From Bin55 sp964511425 (GTDB lineage Bacteria > Pseudomonadota > Gammaproteobacteria > Pseudomonadales > Azotimanducaceae), in contig CAZEFI010000006.1 in the NCBI GenBank assembly GCA_964511425.1, positions 19,320-83,319 on the forward strand: a DNA stretch of 64,000 nt, in the 5' to 3' direction. Of this stretch, positions 9,002 through 19,000 are shown piece after piece (position 1 is the first letter of the stretch; every line of letters begins with the position of its first letter). A model generated the notes under the pieces. That model ran no database searches. It was not told where the DNA came from and saw only the letters and a list, made by a program, of their open reading frames with translations. The translations under genes and the position numbers were made by a program.

Positions 9002-10915
9002 TTAGTTGGATTGTTCTTCTTGATATACTCTATTGAAGTTATCGAGAGCTTCTTGTAATCGAGCTGATGGTTTTCGGCTAGGTCGTTGCGGGGTGGGTGC
9101 TTCAGAAATTTCTTCCAAGAGTTCCAATTGTTCGCTAGAAAACACACTGTTCTCCTGATTGATTGCATGGAGCTGCCAAGCTATGCTTTTTCTCAACCAC
9201 GGTGAGTCCATCGTTTCGAGTTTTTTGTAGAGCCTCGTGGGGACTTCGCGCGCAAGTGTCCCTACATAAGAACCCAGAGCGTATCCCTTGTTATCTTCGT
9301 ATTGAACGATTAGATTTATTGCTCTTTCCCATTCATGTTCATCGATTGAGCGTTCGATTACAGCATCATAGGCTCGGGTTCTCGTCCTGCCCTGTCGCAC
9401 TAACGGTAGCAGGTCTGCGGCGACATCCAAGTTGTCGTTGGCAGTCCAAACAACAACCAGAGCTTCCCATCCTTCCTTAGACTCTTGGAGTGGTTGCGTC
9501 ACTGCTGTTTCGACAGCAAGTTTTGGGTTCACCCGACCAAGAGAATAATATGCTGTAAGTGTCAAGTCTTGGCGAATATCAACTAAGCGTTCATCCGACT
9601 GGATCCAATCAAGCGTACGGCCTAAATCTGTCAATGCCCAACTTTTAACCACAGCTTTGGCCACAACATTTCGGTATTTTCGATCGTTAATCTCACTGAG
9701 CATACTTCGGACACGCTCAGGTGACTGTTTGGCAATGTACGTCAGTGAGGTCTCTTGTGCTTTTAGTTGTAATGATTGCGGTAGCTCATCAATACTATTC
9801 AATAGAGATTGAGGGTTGGTTTGAGCCCACACCCACAACACACGCCGTCGCAACCTCTGCTGAAATGCACGAGCTATAATCGCATCGGTCGCGTCCAGAG
9901 CTGTACGTCCGTCGGTCGCTGCCCATTTAGCTACCAGATCAACTGCTAGTTGAAGATATTCAAGTTCTCTCTCGCGCCGAGTTCCCGTAAGTGCCAGATC
10001 AAAAGCTAACTGCGGGTTAGTTTCAAAAATTTCGGTGCTAACATATTTCGCTGTTGTCAACAAAGAAAAGTTAGAGGGTAGAGTATGTCGCATTTTCTCG
10101 AACGCGACGACGCCATCTTGGACAATCCAATAGTACGCTAGGTTTGCTAACATCTTCTCTTGTGAGTCACTCAGCGTCTGAAGATCATCTTTATTCTTCC
10201 AAACGAATGAGGTCCACTCTTGGGCGGGATCTTCAATTACGAACGCGTCCGTGCTCTTCCTTAAAACCTCCAGCGCGACCCACTCACAATCGAGCTCTCG
10301 CGCAATTTCTCGCCGCTGTTGATAAGACAAATCCTCTCGGGATCGAACAATACTGGAGACCGCTCGTAGTTTGTCTTCTAGATCAAGATTACCCATATAG
10401 TTCATTGCGTCGGCTAGATTGACCAATGACCACTCGCGAAACACGAGCTCCATTAAAGGTGCGCGGGTATCATCAAGAATTTCTCTCTCAATGACTGCTA
10501 GGGCAGCTACAGGATCGACAGTCGACCATGCCTGAATCATTACTCGCTGGATGTGTTTCCGTTCGTTTGAAGCGTGAAGATGTTGTGTGTATTTCCAATA
10601 TTCTTGGATCGTTTCGTTATCTACGTTCGCGAAAAATTCATAAAGTAGGTGAGTACGGGTCAATAGACTGTCAAACTGGGAATTGTCTAAGAAACTCTCG
10701 AGCTTGACTGGAGCTATTTGCTTCGTAGCATCCTGGCTGGTGTTTGGTATCCCTTGGAATGTTTGAACTGGTAACCCTGAGAGATCGGTCTCTATGGGAA
10801 CAGTATTGTGGATACCGCCGGCAACGATGTACCCGAGTGTAACAGATCCGGCGGTTAGAACGAACGCTACCATAACGCACAAGAGCCAGTAAGGTGTTTT
10901 ATGATTTGTGATCAT
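9002..10915 (-). CDS. Membrane-anchored helical-repeat protein, copy 1
   Basis: The 637-aa protein has a short cytoplasmic start, one hydrophobic segment (about residues 9-33, signal anchor or uncleaved signal) and a long helical domain. That domain is built on a loosely repeated unit of about 30-40 residues, centred on Trp plus Asp-Pro/Asn-Pro and Ala-Leu; examples are IQAWSTVDPVAALAVIE, VAKWAATDGRTALDAT and VWAQTNPQSLLNSI. It is a clear paralog of the 634-aa protein immediately upstream (10946-12850), from which it is 30 bases away, so they are co-transcribed. I do not recognise a named family with certainty; similar Trp/Asp-Pro/Ala repeats occur in exported proteins of other bacteria. The C-terminal tail is basic and then acidic. 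Its place between giant TPR genes suggests a periplasm-facing, membrane-tethered partner; this is inference. Confidence 0.8.
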   Translation of the reverse strand: MITNHKTPYWLLCVMVAFVLTAGSVTLGYIVAGGIHNTVPIETDLSGLPVQTFQGIPNTSQDATKQIAPVKLESFLDNSQFDSLLTRTHLLYEFFANVDNETIQEYWKYTQHLHASNERKHIQRVMIQAWSTVDPVAALAVIEREILDDTRAPLMELVFREWSLVNLADAMNYMGNLDLEDKLRAVSSIVRSREDLSYQQRREIARELDCEWVALEVLRKSTDAFVIEDPAQEWTSFVWKNKDDLQTLSDSQEKMLANLAYYWIVQDGVVAFEKMRHTLPSNFSLLTTAKYVSTEIFETNPQLAFDLALTGTRRERELEYLQLAVDLVAKWAATDGRTALDATDAIIARAFQQRLRRRVLWVWAQTNPQSLLNSIDELPQSLQLKAQETSLTYIAKQSPERVRSMLSEINDRKYRNVVAKAVVKSWALTDLGRTLDWIQSDERLVDIRQDLTLTAYYSLGRVNPKLAVETAVTQPLQESKEGWEALVVVWTANDNLDVAADLLPLVRQGRTRTRAYDAVIERSIDEHEWERAINLIVQYEDNKGYALGSYVGTLAREVPTRLYKKLETMDSPWLRKSIAWQLHAINQENSVFSSEQLELLEEISEAPTPQRPSRKPSARLQEALDNFNRVYQEEQSN

Positions 10916-10945
10916 ACTTTGGTTGGTTTCAGAAACGTTCGGGTA

Positions 10946-12850
10946 TTAACTGTCCGGCTCCGCTTCTAACGCTTCTCGAAGTTCGTCATACGCTGCGCGC
11001 AGGCGTTTTGAAATTCGATCGGGTAGTTCTTTTCTTTTAGAGAGCTCTATCTCTTGCAAAAGCGCGATTTGTGCATCAGTAAACACGCTTTTACCTTCGT
11101 AGTGCACAAGCAGCTTACGAGCTGCCTCTGTTCTAGCTTCGACTGATCTTATCACTTCCAGCGTCTCAAATAGTCGCTCCGGGGCGAGCCGAGCAAACAA
11201 GTCAATAGAGTTCGGTGCTTTGGACTCAAGGTCACAGAGATCGATGAATAGCACGCTTGCAGTTTCGAAGTCCGAGTCGAATAGTGACGTCATGACTCCG
11301 AAGTCATAGGTATCGTATCTGGTCTCTCCAGATCGAGCCCGCGGCATCATTGCTACGGCGGTATCCATGTCCCGAAGTATCACTTCATAAATCACGTCGC
11401 GCTCCCAACCGTCACCGTTGGTTTTAAGTGGTTGTTGCAGTGCTGTTTCCAAGGCTTGTTGCGGATCTATTCGAGCATACGTTGTGAATGCCAGTTCTTT
11501 CAACGATTCCTTTTTATGGGCAACAAGAAGCTCTTCGTCAATCCATTGCAAAGTACTTGAAAAGTCAATCACGGCCCAACTTGAAACTAGTGCTTCGGCA
11601 ACTTTTTCTCGATTTCTTCGAGTCGGAAGCTCACCCAACTTTCCGGCGACGGTTTCCGGTGCGTACTTGGCGAGTACAGCTAACGCAATCTCGTGTGCGA
11701 AACTTTGCAGGGTGTCCGGAAGTTTGTCGAGATTATCCAGAAGTACGTAAGGATCAGGGGTAGCCCATTTCTCCAGCACTAGTTGTTGCATTTGACGGCG
11801 CATCGACCGTGCTTCTATATCGTATGTTGCTTCAAGTGCTTTGTTTGGATCTGAATCGGCCCAACGGGCAATCAGTTCAATCGCAACTTCATGGTAGTCT
11901 GTTTCCTCTCCTTGGTACACCCCGTTGAGAACGAAATCAAGGGCTAATTGAGGATGTGTGTCAAGTAATTTATCTGCAATAGACTTTGCTACGCTCACCA
12001 AGGAATAGTTGTCTGGTAGGGAATCCTGCATTACTGCAAATACGTCCACACCCTCTTGAAGTACCCAAGAGTGCCCGATTTCTGTGAAGAAACCGAACTG
12101 TTCTTCGCTGAGATGCTGAATGTGTTCATAATTTTCGTTCACAAACAACTTCCATTCTTGCTCGGGAACCTCAATCACCGCATCGCTGATGCTGTTTTTG
12201 AGCCCCGTTGTCGCGACCAATTCACAGTCTAGTTCTCGCGCGAATTCTCGTCGTACTTCGACGGACAAATCGTCTCGAGCAAGGACCATACCTGAAACAG
12301 CGTTCTCTCTATGTGCTTTGTCTAAGGTGCGCGCGAAGTCAATAGCATCCTCTAGACTCGATAAAGCCCACTCCCCAAAAATGTGTTGAATTGAAATGTC
12401 TTGTTTGTGCTCAGGTAATTCTTCCTTCACCACACGAATCGCAGCAACTGGATCGAGTACTGCCCACCGTTGAATGACTCTTGTTTGAACTTCTTCTTGG
12501 AACTTGGGCGTTTGCAGTGTCTTCGACTGTTCCCACATTTGTTGTACAGATTGGATATTAGCTTGCGAAAGATGCTTCAGTAACGCCTTTGTTCTCGAAT
12601 AGAAATTCCCAAAATGAGAAGCGTTCTCCAGATCTACAAGAGAATGTTCCGCAAACGAAGGTGCTAGTCGATCGACTTCTCTGACTACTTCATCTGTTAA
12701 TTTGTTTGTAGCCGTCGACCGATTAGTCTCCGATGTGCTTGTTTTGTTGAACCCAGCAAGCCCGTAGCCGAAGAAGAAGCCGCTTACCATTAGGAACAAT
12801 GCCGCAACGCCGCAGATCAGCCAGCTAATCTCTTTCCGTACTGCAATCAT
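10946..12850 (-). CDS. Membrane-anchored helical-repeat protein, copy 2
   Basis: This 634-aa paralog of the next gene shares its plan: a hydrophobic anchor at about residues 9-33 (LICGVAALFLMVSGFFFGYG), then a repeat domain. Repeat units include IQRWAVLDPVAAIRVVKEE, IARWADSDPNKALEATYD, LEKWATPDPYVLLDNLDKL and VSSWAVIDFSSTLQWID. Several segments align directly with copy 1, such as RREFARELDCE against RREIARELDCE, and HPQLALDFVLNG against NPQLAFDLALTG. No catalytic motif is visible. It lies downstream of giant TPR paralog B (173-base gap) and 30 bases before copy 1. A role in the same envelope system is inferred from position alone. Confidence 0.8.
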   Translation of the reverse strand: MIAVRKEISWLICGVAALFLMVSGFFFGYGLAGFNKTSTSETNRSTATNKLTDEVVREVDRLAPSFAEHSLVDLENASHFGNFYSRTKALLKHLSQANIQSVQQMWEQSKTLQTPKFQEEVQTRVIQRWAVLDPVAAIRVVKEELPEHKQDISIQHIFGEWALSSLEDAIDFARTLDKAHRENAVSGMVLARDDLSVEVRREFARELDCELVATTGLKNSISDAVIEVPEQEWKLFVNENYEHIQHLSEEQFGFFTEIGHSWVLQEGVDVFAVMQDSLPDNYSLVSVAKSIADKLLDTHPQLALDFVLNGVYQGEETDYHEVAIELIARWADSDPNKALEATYDIEARSMRRQMQQLVLEKWATPDPYVLLDNLDKLPDTLQSFAHEIALAVLAKYAPETVAGKLGELPTRRNREKVAEALVSSWAVIDFSSTLQWIDEELLVAHKKESLKELAFTTYARIDPQQALETALQQPLKTNGDGWERDVIYEVILRDMDTAVAMMPRARSGETRYDTYDFGVMTSLFDSDFETASVLFIDLCDLESKAPNSIDLFARLAPERLFETLEVIRSVEARTEAARKLLVHYEGKSVFTDAQIALLQEIELSKRKELPDRISKRLRAAYDELREALEAEPDS

Positions 12851-12956
12851 AAGATGCTAAGTTCTCTGACACCAGTATCAGCCTAGATGATACCTCGAGT
12901 CTTTAGAGTACTTCTACCGTTAAATCGTTACGTACCTTCTATATCCCTGAGGCTAA

Positions 12957-12981
12957 AGAACTCCTCCGTTGAGGGGGTTCT
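12957..12981 (-). terminator. Stem-loop downstream of giant TPR paralog B
   Basis: GAACTCCTC and GAGGGGGTTC can pair, with one bulge and two G-T pairs, around a CGTT loop. Read on the minus strand, TTCTTT follows. It lies between the stop of paralog B (13024) and the start of the 634-aa gene (12850), so it could be a weak terminator or an attenuator that lowers expression of the downstream genes. The short T-run makes it a modest candidate. Confidence 0.35.
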
Positions 12982-13023
12982 CAAAGAAGATTTGTTGTGA
13001 CTTCATAGTTTGTTGTAGCAGGT

Positions 13024-16000
13024 TTACAAAACTCGAACTTCCAAGGTATCCAACGCAGATTCAAGTGCTTCAATTCGTTCATCCAAGTCAGATACGAACT
13101 CTTCCTCGTCAACTAACGCACCTACCTCGCGAAGTTCTTTGAGAATGGACAGTCCTGACATCTCCACAGGAATCTCCCGAATAGCAAGAAAAACATCGTC
13201 TGGTTCGCTAGTCTCGCGCAACTTTTGGATTAACGATACTCGTTGTTCTGTTGTAAAGAAACCGTGGCTAATCATCTGTGCAAATAACTTTGAAGAGACT
13301 GGGAATTCAGCCTCTGTTGCAAGATAGGCGAAAGGTGCAAGGTCACTTCTGGTAGGATTTTCTAATTGCCTCGCGAGCCACGTGTTAAGTGCAATTGCGA
13401 GACCATTGCTACTTTCAAATTGTTCTAACTTGTAAAACTCGTTGTACAGAACAGCTAGAAGTTCAACGACAAACTTTGTCTCTACAGTCTCTTTGTCTAG
13501 GAAAGAGATCAAGCTTGTAGTCAAGCGATCCATCCACTCTCCGTTTTCAAAATCAAAAATCTCGTCTCGTAAAGCGAACAACAGCTCAGCACTAGATACG
13601 AACTTTGGATTTGGGGGTTGTGGTTGTCGGAAGGGAATCGTAATCCCAAGTGAGTTAGAAAACTCTCTAACTAAGGTACTTAAATAGTACAGATCGTCTG
13701 ATCGGTTGTAAAACGAGTCTTGTCCTACATTAAGATCGCCTATGTCGGAAGACGAAGCGACATTTTCCTTCACTATCAGCTTTTCAAGTTGATTGAGTGC
13801 TTCCCCATATTCCGTATCGTCGATCAGAACACTGATTCCTTTCAAGAGAGGTATTGCTTCAAACGGTTTTAACCGTGTGTTGTGTCGATCCGGAACAATT
13901 GTTGTCGACCGAACTTCTCGCGCAAGTTCGAATACCTCGGCTGGTCGAAATACTTTGCTAAGGGATTCTAGGTTGAACACGTCAGACATAATCTGTCCCA
14001 GTTCTCTGTCATCAAATCGCTGAACGATTGGTAGCATACTCTTGACGAACTTTCTACTTTCGGTAACGGGCAACCATTCAATAACATCGTCTATAATGAG
14101 AGATACGGAGAGTTGCTGTTCCTGACTGTAGTTGTAATATCTTTGGCTGGTAAACTCGTTAAAGTCCGCACGATTCAGTACCAAGAGTTGGTAAATTTCG
14201 ATCGCCTCGTCCCACTCTTCCAATCCTGCGAAGAATCGAGCAACATTGAGTAACTGCGGTTGTGTCGGATCGTCAATACCTCGAGCCCATTTCTTGAAGT
14301 TCGCAATCACATCGGGTGAAGGTGGGGTTTGAGATTCGTTTGTGAGGTGCATCCACATCATGAATTCATGTTCGTTGGCAACACCTGTGAGGATCTTGTC
14401 AGTGAGTTCTTGCAATCGTTGTCGTAGGTCCTCGGGATGGTGCGCGTAGGCCGCGCGAATTACCTCATACCACCGCGATTTCTCGTCAGTTCGACTGCGG
14501 GAAAAGTACATGTACTGGTAAGGGTTATAAGGGTTAGTCTGAGATCGGAGTAGGAGTTCTAGCTCCCGTCCTAAAGGAAAATTCTTCGTTGTGTGATCTA
14601 ACAACCTCTCGTAGTCTTCCTCCACACCGTAGGTGCGATTTGTAAAAGACAAATATGAGGACCAGTTAAACGCGAAATTACCGAGAAAATAGGAACTGTA
14701 TCCATAAAAGTTCACACGATTGATCATTTCCTCGTCGAAGGGCCATTCGAGGAACATCAATGACGAAGAGCTTCCTATGTAAACGGGAGAACTAGTGTCC
14801 AAATTTTGAATGTTTATGTTCCGCCAGAATAGTCTGACGGCTTCTGCAGCATCTTTCGTGGTTGCAGTTTCGTCCAACTCCAAAATCTTGGTTGCCGCTC
14901 GCGTAATGTTCTTCGGATAACGATTCGACATAGTAGATGCAGACGAATCTTGGGAAGGTCGGAGATCGCTCGGAGTCATGTAGTACAGAATATATGCCTC
15001 AGTGTCGCCAGTGCGCCAACTTTCGTCATTTCGAGCAACGATATCCTCGATAACGTCCCGGCTGCGGAGATCGGGACCACCGTCGGTCGCAATCTTTAAT
15101 GCATCTACGAAAAACTCTCGTTGTTTATTCCAAAAGTAGAATGCGGTACGAATTGTTTCGTTCTCTGGATCTAATTCGTACACTTCATTGAACAGAGCTC
15201 GCGCTTCTGCGGGTTTGTTTTCCTGTAATGTCCATCGAAGGAGTTGTGTTCTGTAGCGTGTTTCTTCCGGAAAACATTGCTTGAGTGCGCGGTAGTAATC
15301 ATTACGTAGAGTTATATATTTTTGTCGGTCGGATACAAATCGATTGAAGCTATTTAATGCGTGGTTTTCAATCTTAGTAACTTGCTCGAGTGTTGGACAG
15401 TCTCCGTCAACAAAACTCTGTACTGAAGCGACTATCTCGTCTTGAAAATGACTGCCGATTAGATTCTGCAACCGGTAACTTACATATTGATTCGGTTCCA
15501 CGTCCAATAACGTGAGAAACGCGTCTTTCTTTGAACCTTCGTAGTAAGCCGGAAGCACTTCTTTAAGCTTCCAGTCCTCAGCCATTCGCTCGTCGACGGC
15601 TTCATAGACTTTCACGAGAACATCAAGATTGTCTGGGTGTGCGTCGAATACTGCGACAAGGTCCCAAACATATGTCGTTACATACTCCTCTTGGAAATCG
15701 ATCATTTTTACCATCTCTATGGTCGCTTCTTGAAGAGTTCTCTTTTGCGATGCGTTCAACTTCTGCGATATTAATTCCCGATACATTGCAGGTAGGCTAT
15801 ACAGATATGGTTGCCCAGGTCGGGTATTGTCTGCTATGTTGTTTACGATGTATTCGAACAATTCGATACTCTCTGAAGGCTTTTCCCACTTCTGTACATA
15901 CCTCCAAAATCCAGAGTTTCCGTATTGAAGGGTTTGTCGTAAGTGAGTGTTGTCAGGTATCTCGAGCAGGTCTTTAATTTCTGCAAAGCTTTGAAAGAAT

Positions 16001-19000
16001 GGGCCAACTACTTCTTCTAAGTCGGTAATTAAATCTGGATCGGTCGAAATCGTGGCAAGTAATCGACTCGGTTCCCCTTGGAACTTCCCGCTAATAATTG
16101 GAACCATGCGGGTGTATTCGCTTTCGCCAAGAGTAGCACGTGCGTATCCCAATACGTCGCGAGGATTTGCTACTCCTACAGACCCCTGCATGTACGGATT
16201 AACGGGCAGGGAGGGTTTTACGTCATCCTCTGGTTCATCCAAAAAGTCGTAGAAAATTTGAGCCACCGGTTTTGGTGGTTCAACGATCTTTAACAGGCGC
16301 GCAGTACGCTCAACGTCATTACTTTCAATTGCTTTATTCAGTTCCTGCGAAAGGAGCTTCACATCTTCTGAGGTTTCGCTCGAGAGTTCCTCGGTAGTAT
16401 CGCGCAGCAATTCCTTGAGTTCATCGGACAAGTGCAAACCGTTCGCTTCGTAATCAGTTTTAAGGTAATCAGCAAAACTAACGGCTTCTTCCTCCCCTGG
16501 CATCATGGAACTGGTGACGGAAATCAAACCTCCCATCGATTGCATCATAGTTGCCGCCATACGGGACTCGGCACTACCAGTAGATTCGCCTTCTTCCGCC
16601 GATTCATCGTCTGATTCCTCAAGAAAAACACGTGCTAGTTCCAAGTCCATTGCGTGTGCAAACTCGTAGTGTTCTAGCACGGAACACAATCTTCGCACAA
16701 AACGACAAAAGTAATCTAGGCGCGAGAAACTCGTAATTTGTAATCCTTCATCGCGACGGGGTAATGTTTGAATGTATTCAAGCTCTTCATCAAAAAAATT
16801 GCGCAATATTGCAAATTGTTGCGCTGATTTTTCTGGATCTTGAGGCCAAGTAGCAATCAAGCCTTGGATCAATGGTTCGTAGTACGTGTTGTAATCGCGA
16901 TTTACGCTCGTGTTTTGAGCACCGCCCCATCCCATTCTAGTACCAGCTACGGGTACTCCAGCGTACAACTGCGCTGGTTGGCCGCGCAGCACATTCAGTA
17001 TACCTTTCATGTACAAGTCTGCCGCGACCTCTTCCTGTCCGTTTCCTTCTCGTAATGCAGCTGTCTTGATTAGCAAGAGAATGTTGTTCTGGTTAAGCAC
17101 TAGCGCGTGACTATAAAAAGCTAATGCTTTTTTATAAAAACCAGCTTCTTGAAATAAATCTGCTTTAGTTTGATTCACGTCTAGATCGCCTGTAATGTCT
17201 TGGATGAGGTCAAGTGCTTTCTCCGCGCCGAGTTCATCGTCTTGAGACAATAATGTTTTTGCAATGCTAATGTACACTTCCGGCGGTAATTGTTGGCGTA
17301 AACCAATGAGACGGCGCCCGTAGGTGATTTGCCGGTCTGGATCGTTAACGCTTCGCCCATAAAAGAACCAACCTTGACCGGGCGTAGACATGGTCACGAG
17401 TTCCCGCAAGACCGACAAGCGACGAATTCCGGCTTGAGATATAGAGTTTTCAATTGCCACGAATTCGCTTTCTGTATCAAGAAATTCGGTCGCAATTTCA
17501 GCAAGCAGGGTGTATAAATAAAACTTATCTTCTCTCTGCGTAATTCGCTCCAAAATAATGCGGTGTGCCCACTTAAACGCGGCTTGACGGTTAAACCCTA
17601 AGCGTTGCCCGAATCGTTGTTGACCAAACATATTCAAAATTCCGTCGATCGCGACGACAAATTCGTTGTCGTCTTTGGCGTGTTCGGCGATGTACTGAAA
17701 GATTGCTACTGCTTCATCAGTTCGATCTGATTCTTTCATTAACTCGCCCATGAGCAACATGTTGTCGCTGTTATCAGGTTGTTGAACTAAAGCTAACCGA
17801 TAACTCTCGATGGCTTCTTCTGTGAAACCACTCATGGACAGGACGCTAGCTTCAAACTCTCCAGTTACGGCATCATGATCGTACTTGCGTAATTCTTCGA
17901 GCCAATAGAAAATGTCTTCAAGACGGTCTTCGGCTTCTTCATTCACGGTGTACGCCACAGCATTGAGAACGATGTTTTGGATATGTTCCATTCGATTCTC
18001 TTCATCAATGTCCACTAATTCTCGAAGGACTTGGTCATACTTGTCGTATTCGTTCAATTGGAGATATACCAAACCAATTTGACGAAGTCGCTCTGTTTCG
18101 GACACATCAGAGTAAGTTGCGAACTCTTCGATAACTTCGCGCGCACTGAAGGCATCGCTGACTTGCGTGTATATTCGAACGAGCAAATTAATTTCGTTCT
18201 TATCGGCTTCTTGGTTGTAGAGTTTGCGTTCGATATCAATCGCAATTTTTGCTAACTGGTTCAATTCGGCGGCTAGCAATAAAAATTGAGCCTCTGCGAA
18301 ATTTCGCCTCGCCGGTTTATCTTCCTGGAGCCAGATGTCTTGCCACAGGCGCATCGCTTCCTCGCGATTACCTGCGACACTTTCCAACCACGCGAGACGC
18401 ATGCGATCATCATAGCCGAGTTTTTCTTCTTCACTTTCTTGGACTTGCACAAAAACTTCTAGGGCAAGATCGAAGCGCTGCAATCGTTCATAAGCATCTG
18501 CAACAGTCCGGAGATCACCAGAATTTTTTGGTAGCGCAGCACTGAGTGTTTGCAGTTCTGCAGTAGCTTCGTCATAGCGTCCATTCGCTAAGTGTTTTTC
18601 AAATAAGAAAATCTGCCCCGTAGTCGTCGGACCGTGTTTTGCTCGATGTCGTTCAACAATCGCCATACTCTCTGCTTCAAATCCCATTTGCGACATATAA
18701 CGACCACCATGAGTCAAGATGTCAATGTCGTCGGTATTGTTCTCTTCTAGAAGAAACCAAACCTTTAATGACTCTTCTGGCTGTGCGACACTTACGAAGT
18801 GAGATGCGAGCCCTGAGTACCAGAGTACCGTATTCGGTTCTTCTCGAATGAGCCGCCTATATTCTGCTACCATCTCATCGGTTCGTCTGGCTACATCGTA
18901 GATCTGTAAGAGTCGGTAACGAGTACTAAGATCTGTCGGATCAGTGTCCATGGATTGAAACAGAGCGATTGCTTCATCGTATTGTTCAAAGTCCGTCAAA

